Assembly (NCBI GenBank): GCA_003446315.1
Contig: DMBA01000379.1
Coordinates: 1 to 7,485 of the forward strand
Reading direction: 5' to 3'
Source: Ruminococcus sp.
GTDB taxonomy: Bacteria; Bacillota; Clostridia; Oscillospirales; Ruminococcaceae
Length of the DNA: 7,485 nt
Part shown: positions 1-5,262 of the stretch, in pieces
How the letters are laid out: every line of letters starts with the position of its first letter
Numbering within the stretch: position 1 is the first letter of the stretch
Program-made: the position numbers and the translations under genes
The notes under the pieces: model-generated
The model's database searches: none
What the model was told of the DNA's origin: nothing
What the model saw: only the letters and a program-made list of their open reading frames with translations

Positions 1-30
1 TTGACAAGCCCCCTGCATCTTTGGTATAAT
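1..30 (+). promoter_or_regulatory. Sigma-A type promoter of the metallophosphoesterase gene
   Basis: A perfect -35 box TTGACA (1-6) and a perfect -10 box TATAAT (25-30) are separated by 18 bases. Transcription should start near position 37, giving a short leader of about 27 bases before the ATG at 64. This also argues against reading the protein from the TTG at position 1, since that TTG is part of the -35 box. Sequence upstream of the window could hold further control sites. Confidence 0.85.
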
Positions 31-63
31 GAAAGCATATCAAAGAATCAGGGGGCTTTCTGT

Positions 64-1161
64 ATGATGTGGGTCATCATTTTCGGCGGATTGGCGCTGC
101 TTGGATTGGTCAGCGTCTTTTATCTGGTCACGCGGTTTCATCGGTTCGGCGGATTGCAGCGGATGGCGCAGCAGCACAAATTGCTTTCGTGGATGGCCGC
201 AGCGGTTCCGGTGTGCGCCGTGTTATGCTTTTATTTTGTGAATCTGTTCACGATGTTTGTGGTGCTGATCCATCTGATGGTGATATGGGCGCTCTGCGAT
301 CTGCTTGCAAAGATCATCGGAAAAGCACGCAAAAAGGAGCAAACGCGATATTATGCAGGCGGTGCGGCACTTTGCCTGACGGCAGCAGTGCTGGGCAGCG
401 GCTGGTATTTTGCGCATCATGTTTATGAAACGCATTATCAGTTTGAAACGCAGAAGGATCTGGGCAAAGCGCCTTTGCGGATCGTCATGTTTGCCGATTC
501 GCATTTGGGCATCACACTGGACGGCGCATCCTTCGCCGCACAAACAGCGCAAATGCAGAAAGCGAATCCGGATCTGGTGGTCATCTGCGGCGATTTTGTA
601 GACGATGACAGCACAAAAGCCGATATGCTGGCAGCATGTGAAGCGCTGGGCAAAATGCAGACCACATACGGTGTCTATTATGCATACGGCAATCATGATG
701 TCGGATATTTCAACAACCGCGATTTCACGGCAGATGATCTGCGGGAAGCACTCACTGCAAACGGCATCATCATGCTGGAAGACAGCAGTGTATTGATCGA
801 CGACCGATTCTATCTGATCGGCAGATTGGACAATACCTTTGACCGTGCCGAAGCGGGCAGTCTGAATGCGGCGCTGGACAGCAGCAAATATCAGATCGCA
901 CTGGATCACGAGCCGAACGATTACGCAGCAGAAGCAGCAGCGGGATATGATCTTGTGCTTTCAGGGCACACACACGGCGGTCATATATTCCCGGCAGGAC
1001 AAATCGGCTTGCTGATCGGCGCAAACGACCGGATCTACGGCACCGAACAGCGGGAACAAACGCAGTTTCTGGTCACATCGGGCATATCCGGCTGGGCGAT
1101 CCCGTTCAAGACGGGCACCATCTCAGAATACTGTGTCATCGACATCACCGAAGCGCCCTGA
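64..1161 (+). CDS. Membrane-anchored metallophosphoesterase (YkuE/YaeI-like)
   Basis: This 365-residue protein is predicted to be a calcineurin-type metallophosphoesterase tethered to the membrane. The N-terminal 120 residues hold about four hydrophobic segments (roughly 2-24, 41-60, 62-86 and 97-117). The catalytic domain follows and shows the family's metal-binding motifs in order: DSH at 145-147, GDFVDDD at 176-182, GNHD at 209-212, a histidine in LDHEP at 280-284, and GHTHGG at 301-306. The family uses a two-metal centre to hydrolyse phosphoester bonds; YkuE/YaeI-type relatives have been linked to lipid or envelope phosphates, but the substrate here cannot be read from sequence. The ATG at 64 is chosen because AGGGGG at 50-55 lies 8 bases upstream and the consensus promoter sits just before it. 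An in-frame extension to the TTG at 1 would overlap the promoter. An adjacent ATG at 67 is an alternative. No clear terminator follows, so read-through into the next gene is possible. Confidence 0.9.
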   Translation: MMWVIIFGGLALLGLVSVFYLVTRFHRFGGLQRMAQQHKLLSWMAAAVPVCAVLCFYFVNLFTMFVVLIHLMVIWALCDLLAKIIGKARKKEQTRYYAGGAALCLTAAVLGSGWYFAHHVYETHYQFETQKDLGKAPLRIVMFADSHLGITLDGASFAAQTAQMQKANPDLVVICGDFVDDDSTKADMLAACEALGKMQTTYGVYYAYGNHDVGYFNNRDFTADDLREALTANGIIMLEDSSVLIDDRFYLIGRLDNTFDRAEAGSLNAALDSSKYQIALDHEPNDYAAEAAAGYDLVLSGHTHGGHIFPAGQIGLLIGANDRIYGTEQREQTQFLVTSGISGWAIPFKTGTISEYCVIDITEAP

Positions 1162-1253
1162 GAACCGCATGGATGCACCATTTCCGGATTCCTGCATATG
1201 CTGTATCACAGACGTTACAGCGTCTGGAATCCAAAGAGAAAAGAGTGAATGCC

Positions 1254-1835
1254 ATGATTATTGACGCAAGTTTACAGCCCGGCAACAGAGTCGGCTGCTG
1301 CGGCGGTTATCCGATGCCGCCGTATCCGCCGCAGCCTTCCCCGCCGGTTCCGCCGCAGCCTGTCCGCACGGAACCGGACACACTCCAGCTCAGTCTGACC
1401 ACTGCACAGACCGGCATTGCAAACGGTGCCGCGATCCCGCTGACAGGTGTTGTCCGGCAGACCGGAAACGGCTTGCGGTATGATCCGGCGACCCGTGCCG
1501 TGATGGTTGAAGAAGCGGGCGTTTATACGTTTGTATGGCAAGTGCTGGTGCAGAATACCGGCGCAGAAGCCCCTGTCATTCAACTGCAATCGCTCAGCGG
1601 ACAGCGGGTTCTGGGCACATCGGGCGCACCGGCAGAGGTTGCTGCCGCCGGCGTATTGCTCACCGGCTCCGCAGTTGCAGCGCTGCCGGAAGGCTCCGCA
1701 TGGGTATTGGTAAATGCATCGGGCGCACCGCTGAATATTCCCGCGGTCGGGACAGCACCGGCAGTATTTGCCGCATCCATGACCGTCAGCGAAAACGGCT
1801 CCTCACAAAACAGAATCAACGGATTTCTGATGTAA
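1254..1835 (+). CDS. Small surface-type protein with proline-rich linker and C1q/BclA-like domain
   Basis: This encodes 193 residues with no identified enzyme motif. The first 19 residues contain CCGG (16-19); a proline-rich stretch (about 20-37) follows in which PPQP occurs twice, eight residues apart. Residues 43-193 are rich in Ala, Gly, Val and short beta-forming segments. The segment around 89-99 (AGVYTFVWQVL) resembles the central strand of C1q/TNF-like jelly-roll domains, as found at the C-terminus of BclA-type exosporium proteins and other Firmicutes surface proteins. That assignment is inferred from pattern, not proven. There is no signal peptide or transmembrane segment, which fits a spore-coat or cytoplasmically assembled protein better than a Sec-exported one. 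The ATG at 1254 is preferred because AAAGAG (1240-1245) precedes it by 8 bases; the in-frame ATG at 1173 has no ribosome binding site. It begins 92 bases after the phosphoesterase gene and has no obvious promoter of its own. Confidence 0.75.
   Translation: MIIDASLQPGNRVGCCGGYPMPPYPPQPSPPVPPQPVRTEPDTLQLSLTTAQTGIANGAAIPLTGVVRQTGNGLRYDPATRAVMVEEAGVYTFVWQVLVQNTGAEAPVIQLQSLSGQRVLGTSGAPAEVAAAGVLLTGSAVAALPEGSAWVLVNASGAPLNIPAVGTAPAVFAASMTVSENGSSQNRINGFLM
1325..1361 (+). repeat. Short direct repeat encoding the proline-rich linker
   Basis: The 13-mer TCCGCCGCAGCCT occurs at 1325-1337 and again at 1349-1361, a period of 24 bases or eight codons. Both copies are in the same frame and give PPQP blocks. 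This looks like a small internal duplication in the linker, and such tracts may vary in length between strains. Confidence 0.7.
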
Positions 1836-1845
1836 AAGCGATCTG

Positions 1846-1880
1846 CGCGGCTGTCCGGAAACGGCGGCCGCATTTTCTGT
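1846..1880 (+). terminator. Probable intrinsic terminator after the C1q/BclA-like gene
   Basis: GCGGC (1847-1851) can pair with GCCGC (1867-1871). Inside it, CCG and CGG enclose a GAAA tetraloop at 1859-1862. The hairpin is followed by ATTTTCTGT. The T run is short and the stem has an internal loop, so termination may be partial. It starts 11 bases after the stop codon and separates this gene from the promoter at 1927. Confidence 0.5.
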
Positions 1881-1926
1881 CTGCGGGATTTTGCGCCGAA
1901 TTGACAGATATGCCTGCATTCTGCCC

Positions 1927-1956
1927 TTGACAGATAAACGGCGATTGTGCTATAAT
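1927..1956 (+). promoter_or_regulatory. Sigma-A type promoter of the DUF1846 gene
   Basis: A perfect TTGACA (1927-1932) and a perfect TATAAT (1951-1956) are separated by 18 bases, the same spacing as the promoter at the left edge. The predicted start site is near 1963, giving a leader of about 39 bases. The ten bases beginning at the -35 box, TTGACAGATA, also occur 26 bases upstream at 1901-1910. Confidence 0.85.
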
Positions 1957-2001
1957 AGTGCTGTATGAGTATTGCCTGATAAAACGGAAAGGAAATGCGG
2001 A

Positions 2002-3492
2002 ATGAAAAAGAAAAACCTAGCGTTTGATAACGCGCAGTATCTGAAAACACAATCTGCTCACATTCGGGAACGGATCGCCCAGTTCGGCGGAAGACTGTAT
2101 CTGGAATTCGGCGGAAAGCTCTATGATGACTATCATGCTTCCCGTGTATTGCCGGGATTCCAGCCGGACAGCAAGCTGCGGATGCTGCTGCAAATGAAAA
2201 AAGAAGTGGAAATTGTCATAGCAATCAATGCCTCTGATATTGAGCAAAACCGCATTCGAGCCGACCTCGGCATCACATACGATAACGATGTTCTGCGTCT
2301 GATCGGATTGTTCCGTCAGCGCGGCTTATATGTCGGCAGTGTCGTCATGACGCAGTTTACGGGTGAACCGGCAGCCGAAAAATTCCAAAAGCGGCTGGAA
2401 TCGCTGGGCATCCGTGTCTATCGTCATTATCCGATCGAAGGATATCCGTCCAATCTTCCGCTGATCCTTTCCGAAGACGGCTTTGGAAAAAATGAATATA
2501 TTGAGGTCAAACGGCAGCTTGTCGTGGTCACCGCACCGGGGCCAGGAAGCGGCAAAATGGCAGTCTGCCTGTCCCAGATCTATCAGGAGCACCAGCGCGG
2601 CAACGAAGCCGGCTATGCAAAATTCGAGACATTCCCCATCTGGAATATTCCGCTGAAGCATCCGGTCAATGTTGCATATGAAGCTGCGACTGCCGACCTG
2701 AACGATATCAACATGATCGACCCGTTCCATCTGGAAGCATACGGCAAAACGGCAGTCAATTATAACCGTGATGTCGAAGTTTTTCCGGTTCTGCACGCCA
2801 TGTTCGATCAGATCTACGGCACATCGCCGTATCAGTCGCCGACCGATATGGGCGTAAATATGGCAGGCTGCTGCATTGTTGATGATGAGGCAGCAAAGGC
2901 GGCATCCCGTCAGGAGATCATCCGCCGTTATTATCAGGAACGCTGCAATCTGCGTCAGGGCAAATCCGATGCAGATACAGTATATAAGCTGGAATTGCTC
3001 ATGCAGCAGTTAAATCTGACAGAAGAGGAGCGTCCTGTGATCGCAAAAGCGCGTGAGATCGCAGAAAAGACCGGTGAGCCGGCAGCAGCGCTCCAGCTTC
3101 CGAACGGCAAGATCGTCACAGGCAGAACAACGGATCTGATGGGGCCCTGCTCCACCATGATGCTGAATGCACTGAAAGCACTCGGCAGGATCAATGATGA
3201 TATTCTGCTGCTCAGCCCGACGGTCATTGCACCGATCCAGCATTTGAAAACCGACCATCTCGGCAACGAAAACCCGCGTCTGCACACGGATGAAACGCTG
3301 ATTACGCTTTCCATTTCCGCCGCAACCAATCCGACCGCAGAGCGTGCCATGACCCAGCTTTCCAAGCTGCGCGGCTGTGAAATGCATTCCACGGTCATTC
3401 TGACACAGGTTGATGAGCGCACACTCAAACGGCTCGGTGTCAATATAACGTGTGATCCGCAGTTCCAGAGCAACCGGCTTTATCAGAAGTGA
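2002..3492 (+). CDS. DUF1846 / UPF0371 family protein
   Basis: This 496-residue protein matches the conserved UPF0371 (DUF1846) family of Firmicutes and Actinobacteria along its whole length, which is the usual family size. Recognisable blocks include FGGKLYDDYHASRVLPGF (36-53), VIAINASDIE (72-81), TAPGPGSGK (177-185, resembling a phosphate-binding loop), GYAKFETFP (204-212), EAATADLNDINMIDPFH (227-243) and SPTDMGVNMAG (279-289). The biochemical function of the family is not established as far as I know. The glycine-rich GPGSGK loop suggests nucleotide or phosphate binding, but this is inference. It appears cytoplasmic, with no signal peptide or membrane segment. The ATG at 2002 is chosen because AAAGGA (1988-1993) lies 8 bases upstream; an upstream in-frame TTG at 1972 has no ribosome binding site. 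It has its own consensus promoter and a strong terminator, so it should be monocistronic. Confidence 0.93.
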   Translation: MKKKNLAFDNAQYLKTQSAHIRERIAQFGGRLYLEFGGKLYDDYHASRVLPGFQPDSKLRMLLQMKKEVEIVIAINASDIEQNRIRADLGITYDNDVLRLIGLFRQRGLYVGSVVMTQFTGEPAAEKFQKRLESLGIRVYRHYPIEGYPSNLPLILSEDGFGKNEYIEVKRQLVVVTAPGPGSGKMAVCLSQIYQEHQRGNEAGYAKFETFPIWNIPLKHPVNVAYEAATADLNDINMIDPFHLEAYGKTAVNYNRDVEVFPVLHAMFDQIYGTSPYQSPTDMGVNMAGCCIVDDEAAKAASRQEIIRRYYQERCNLRQGKSDADTVYKLELLMQQLNLTEEERPVIAKAREIAEKTGEPAAALQLPNGKIVTGRTTDLMGPCSTMMLNALKALGRINDDILLLSPTVIAPIQHLKTDHLGNENPRLHTDETLITLSISAATNPTAERAMTQLSKLRGCEMHSTVILTQVDERTLKRLGVNITCDPQFQSNRLYQK

Positions 3493-3512
3493 TCTGGGGT
3501 TTGCAAAGCAAC

Positions 3513-3551
3513 AAAAGGGACTGCTCCGCACGGATACGGGCAGTCCCTTTT
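3513..3551 (+). terminator. Strong intrinsic terminator of the DUF1846 gene
   Basis: AAAAGGGACTGC (3513-3524) and GCAGTCCCTTTT (3540-3551) form a perfect 12-bp stem. The 15-base loop can pair further through CCG (3526-3528) and CGG (3537-3539). The A-run on one arm and T-run on the other allow termination in either direction. It begins 21 bases after the stop codon. Confidence 0.88.
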
Positions 3552-3619
3552 CTAAGGAACCACTGATAATCGTACGCCGGCGGATTTCCCATGAGGACAG
3601 CCGGTCATTCCGAACCCGC

Positions 3620-3649
3620 TTTACATCGCAATCGGAAAGCACATATTTA
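3620..3649 (+). promoter_or_regulatory. Candidate promoter of the thiamine pyrophosphokinase gene
   Basis: TTTACA (3620-3625) and TATTTA (3644-3649) are separated by 18 bases, matching the spacing of the two clear promoters in this window. The boxes are not consensus. If used, transcription would start near 3656 and give a leader of about 118 bases containing the hairpin at 3674-3697. Confidence 0.35.
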
Positions 3650-3673
3650 CTTGTTTTTCGTAAAAGCGGAATT

Positions 3674-3697
3674 CCAAAGGGACTTTTGTCTCTTTGG
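3674..3697 (+). other. RNA hairpin in the leader of the thiamine kinase gene
   Basis: Bases 3674-3683 pair with 3688-3697 to form a 10-bp stem with one G-U pair and a TTTT loop. It is not followed by a T run, so it is not a standard terminator. A smaller TGGG/CCCA stem follows at about 3705-3719. The role is unknown; attenuation or mRNA stability are possible. Confidence 0.5.
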
Positions 3698-3773
3698 CGG
3701 AGTATGGGACAGCGCCCCACTTTCAATTCGTCGGAGATACTGATAAAGCCAGCGGTTTCAAAAGGAGAACGAA

Positions 3774-4403
3774 ATGGAAAACGATCGCATTTGCGTGATT
3801 TTTGCAGGCGGACCGGAAGAAGGTCAGCCATATTTGCCGGTGCCGCAGCAGGCATATGTCATTTGTGCAGACAGCGGTCTGCGGCTTGCACAGCGGCTTG
3901 GCATCGCACCGGATCTGGTGCTTGGCGATTTTGACTCGCTGGGTGCTGTGCCGGCAGATTTGCCGCATATGACCGTGCCGGTGGAGAAGGATGATACCGA
4001 TACGGTGCTTGCAGCGAGAGTCGCAATGGAAAAAGGATATCGAAATATTCGTATTTACGGGGCTTTCGGCGGCAGGCTCGATCACACGCTCGCCAATATC
4101 CAGACGCTGGAATTTTTATATCAGGCTGGTGCACACGGCGAGCTGATCGGCACACATGATACTGCATGCCTGATCGGAAGCGGCGAAACAACGCGCTTTT
4201 CCTATCAGCCGAAGCAGAGTCTCTCTTTGTTTTCGTGGACAGAACGATGTACCGGCGTATGCGTGCGCGGGGTGCATTATCCGCTGGAACAGGCAGTGCT
4301 GGAACGCAGATTTCCGCTGGGTGTCAGCAATGAGATCACGGCACCGGAAGCCGAGATCGTCTGCGGAAACGGCATTCTGCTTGCGGTGCGTTCCGCCCTG
4401 TAA
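3774..4403 (+). CDS. thiN: Thiamine pyrophosphokinase
   Basis: This 209-residue cytoplasmic enzyme is predicted to transfer pyrophosphate from ATP to thiamine, giving thiamine diphosphate, the cofactor of pyruvate- and ketol-handling enzymes. The family's conserved blocks are all present in order: ADSG (32-35), LGDFDS (50-55), EKDDTD (71-76), GGRLDHTLAN (99-108) and LGVSNE (182-187). The aspartates of the second and third blocks belong to the nucleotide and magnesium site in this family. The length is normal for bacterial single-enzyme TPK. The start is supported by AAAGGAG (3761-3767), 6 bases before the ATG. In many Firmicutes the gene follows rsgA and rpe; here it follows an unrelated gene and a terminator, so it is probably transcribed alone. 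No TPP riboswitch consensus is recognisable in the leader. Confidence 0.95.
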   Translation: MENDRICVIFAGGPEEGQPYLPVPQQAYVICADSGLRLAQRLGIAPDLVLGDFDSLGAVPADLPHMTVPVEKDDTDTVLAARVAMEKGYRNIRIYGAFGGRLDHTLANIQTLEFLYQAGAHGELIGTHDTACLIGSGETTRFSYQPKQSLSLFSWTERCTGVCVRGVHYPLEQAVLERRFPLGVSNEITAPEAEIVCGNGILLAVRSAL

Positions 4404-4430
4404 GCGCATGCAAACCGATGCATAAAGCGC
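4404..4430. other. Small hairpin directly after the thiamine kinase stop codon
   Basis: GCGC (4404-4407) and GCGC (4427-4430) enclose ATGCA (4408-4412) paired with TGCAT (4419-4423), with a three-base bulge. It is followed by an A- and G-rich tract rather than a T run, so it does not look like an intrinsic terminator for the plus strand. Confidence 0.35.
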
Positions 4431-4599
4431 GGAAAAAAGGGGAAAAGCAGGGGCAAAAAAGGGGAATTTCCATCAAACGGGCATTTCCTTTGCATTTTTC
4501 GCAGTTTGCCGCAATTTTTCTTCCTTTTGCACATATTTTTCCAAAGCCGCGCAGAAATTGCATTTTTTTGACGTTTTTTGATGGAAGGAGACGATCGAA
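4431..4599. other. Purine-rich then T-rich spacer upstream of the methyltransferase
   Basis: Bases 4431-4466 are almost all A and G with repeated AAAAGGGG-like runs. Bases 4480-4580 are T-rich with several GCATTT/GCAATTT repeats. No convincing promoter was found. A weak candidate pairs TTGCCG near 4506 with CATATT about 18 bases on. TTCCATCAAA (4468-4477) is perfectly complementary to TTTGATGGAA (4577-4586), which overlaps the ribosome binding site. Confidence 0.5.
4585..4590 (+). promoter_or_regulatory. Ribosome binding site of the methyltransferase, partly inside an inverted repeat
   Basis: AAGGAG at 4585-4590 lies 9 bases before the ATG at 4600. Its first two bases are the end of the arm 4577-4586 that can pair with 4468-4477, so a folded leader could limit access to this site. 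Confidence 0.6.
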
Positions 4600-5247
4600 A
4601 TGAGTGAACCGATCCGGGACGAAGCATCCGTCACCGTGCAGGGCAACCCGCGGAAACCGCAGGGAGAAGCCGGCGCAGAAATGCTTTCCCGCATGAACAG
4701 ATCCCATGCCGAAGTGACCGCATGGGGCATTTCCTTTCTGGATCTGAAACCGGATGATCTGGTATTGGATATCGGCTGCGGCGGCGGTGCAGCGCTTGCA
4801 TATATGGCAAAAACCGTCACAAAAGGGCACCTGACCGGCATTGATTATTCCCCTGTTTCCGTGCAAAGTGCCGCCGCATATAATCGGGATCTCATCGCAG
4901 AAAATCGCATGGAGATTATGGAAGGAAGCGTGGAATCACTCCCCTTTCCGGACAGCAGCTTTGACCGGATCATCACGGTGGAGAGCTTCTATTTCTGGCC
5001 GTCACCGCAGGAAAATCTGCGTGAAGTGCGGCGGATTTTGAAAAAAGGCGGCAAATTTCTGCTGATCGCGGATATTTACGGGCGGGATGATCTGCCGCAG
5101 ACTGCGCTGGATAATATTGAAAAATACGGGCTTTATAACCCGGATCCGGACACATTTTTGCAGTTGTTCCGCAGCGCAGGCTTTGCAGAACCGCGCATCC
5201 ATCTGAAAGACGAAACAACATGGATCTGCGTGGAAGGCAACGCATAA
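4600..5247 (+). CDS. Class I SAM-dependent methyltransferase
   Basis: This 215-residue cytoplasmic protein has the Rossmann-like methyltransferase fold (Methyltransf_11 type). Motif I, VLDIGCGGG, is at 55-63 and binds S-adenosylmethionine. The acidic residue expected to hold the ribose hydroxyls is Asp82 in GIDYSP. The adenine-side motif is SVESLPFPDSSFD (110-122), and the motif IV-V region runs through FYFWPSPQENLREVRRILKK (130-149). GGKFLLIAD (150-158) completes the core. The first 40 residues are polar and probably form a substrate lid. The acceptor cannot be determined; relatives act on small molecules, quinones, lipids or natural products. It appears to be the first gene of a two-gene unit, since the next starts 15 bases after its stop codon. 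Confidence 0.92.
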   Translation: MSEPIRDEASVTVQGNPRKPQGEAGAEMLSRMNRSHAEVTAWGISFLDLKPDDLVLDIGCGGGAALAYMAKTVTKGHLTGIDYSPVSVQSAAAYNRDLIAENRMEIMEGSVESLPFPDSSFDRIITVESFYFWPSPQENLREVRRILKKGGKFLLIADIYGRDDLPQTALDNIEKYGLYNPDPDTFLQLFRSAGFAEPRIHLKDETTWICVEGNA

Positions 5248-5262
5248 AAGGGGGCAGCAACA

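Larger units (their letters stand above)
3552..3760. other. Hairpin-rich non-coding region, possible degenerate repeat element
   Basis: No gene with a ribosome binding site is seen here. The stretch holds several inverted repeats: TTCCGA/TCGGAA (3608-3613 and 3632-3637), TTTAC/GTAAA (3646-3650 and 3660-3664) and a 10-bp hairpin at 3674-3697. Its ends are weakly inverted: GGAACCACTG near 3556 against CCAGCGGTTTC ending at 3760. That layout is compatible with a small non-autonomous insertion element, but no target duplication is clear and the end match is imperfect. It may equally be the leader of the downstream thiamine kinase gene. Confidence 0.35.

Noticed and set aside
1..63. Extension of the metallophosphoesterase to a TTG at position 1.
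   Set aside because: The TTG is part of a perfect -35 box and the extension spans the -10 box; the ATG at 64 has a good ribosome binding site.
223..909. Minus-strand open frame of 228 codons.
   Set aside because: It is antisense to the metallophosphoesterase domain; its Cys/His/Ile-rich composition is typical of a shadow frame.
1173..1253. Longer start for the C1q/BclA-like protein at 1173.
   Set aside because: There is no ribosome binding site before 1173, and the extension crosses an inverted repeat; the ATG at 1254 has AAAGAG upstream.
1995..2027. Tiny open frame beginning at ATG 1995 overlapping the DUF1846 start.
   Set aside because: It has only ten codons and lies too close to the GGA of the ribosome binding site to be initiated.
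3552..3773. TPP riboswitch in front of thiamine pyrophosphokinase.
   Set aside because: Fragments such as GAACC..GAT and CCAGCG are present, but the CUGAGA core and the ordered ACCUGAUCUGG/CCAGCG-AGGGA pattern are missing and the order of elements is wrong.
3010..3855. Long open frame on the minus strand of 281 codons.
   Set aside because: It runs antisense through the DUF1846 gene, its terminator and the start of thiN, with no ribosome binding site or family resemblance; it reflects base composition.
3452..3934. Plus-strand open frame of 160 codons across the DUF1846-thiN gap.
   Set aside because: It overlaps both real genes in another frame and contains a perfect terminator hairpin; no supporting start signal is seen.
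4404..4430. Intrinsic terminator directly after thiN.
   Set aside because: A hairpin exists but is followed by an A/G-rich tract, not a T run, on the plus strand.
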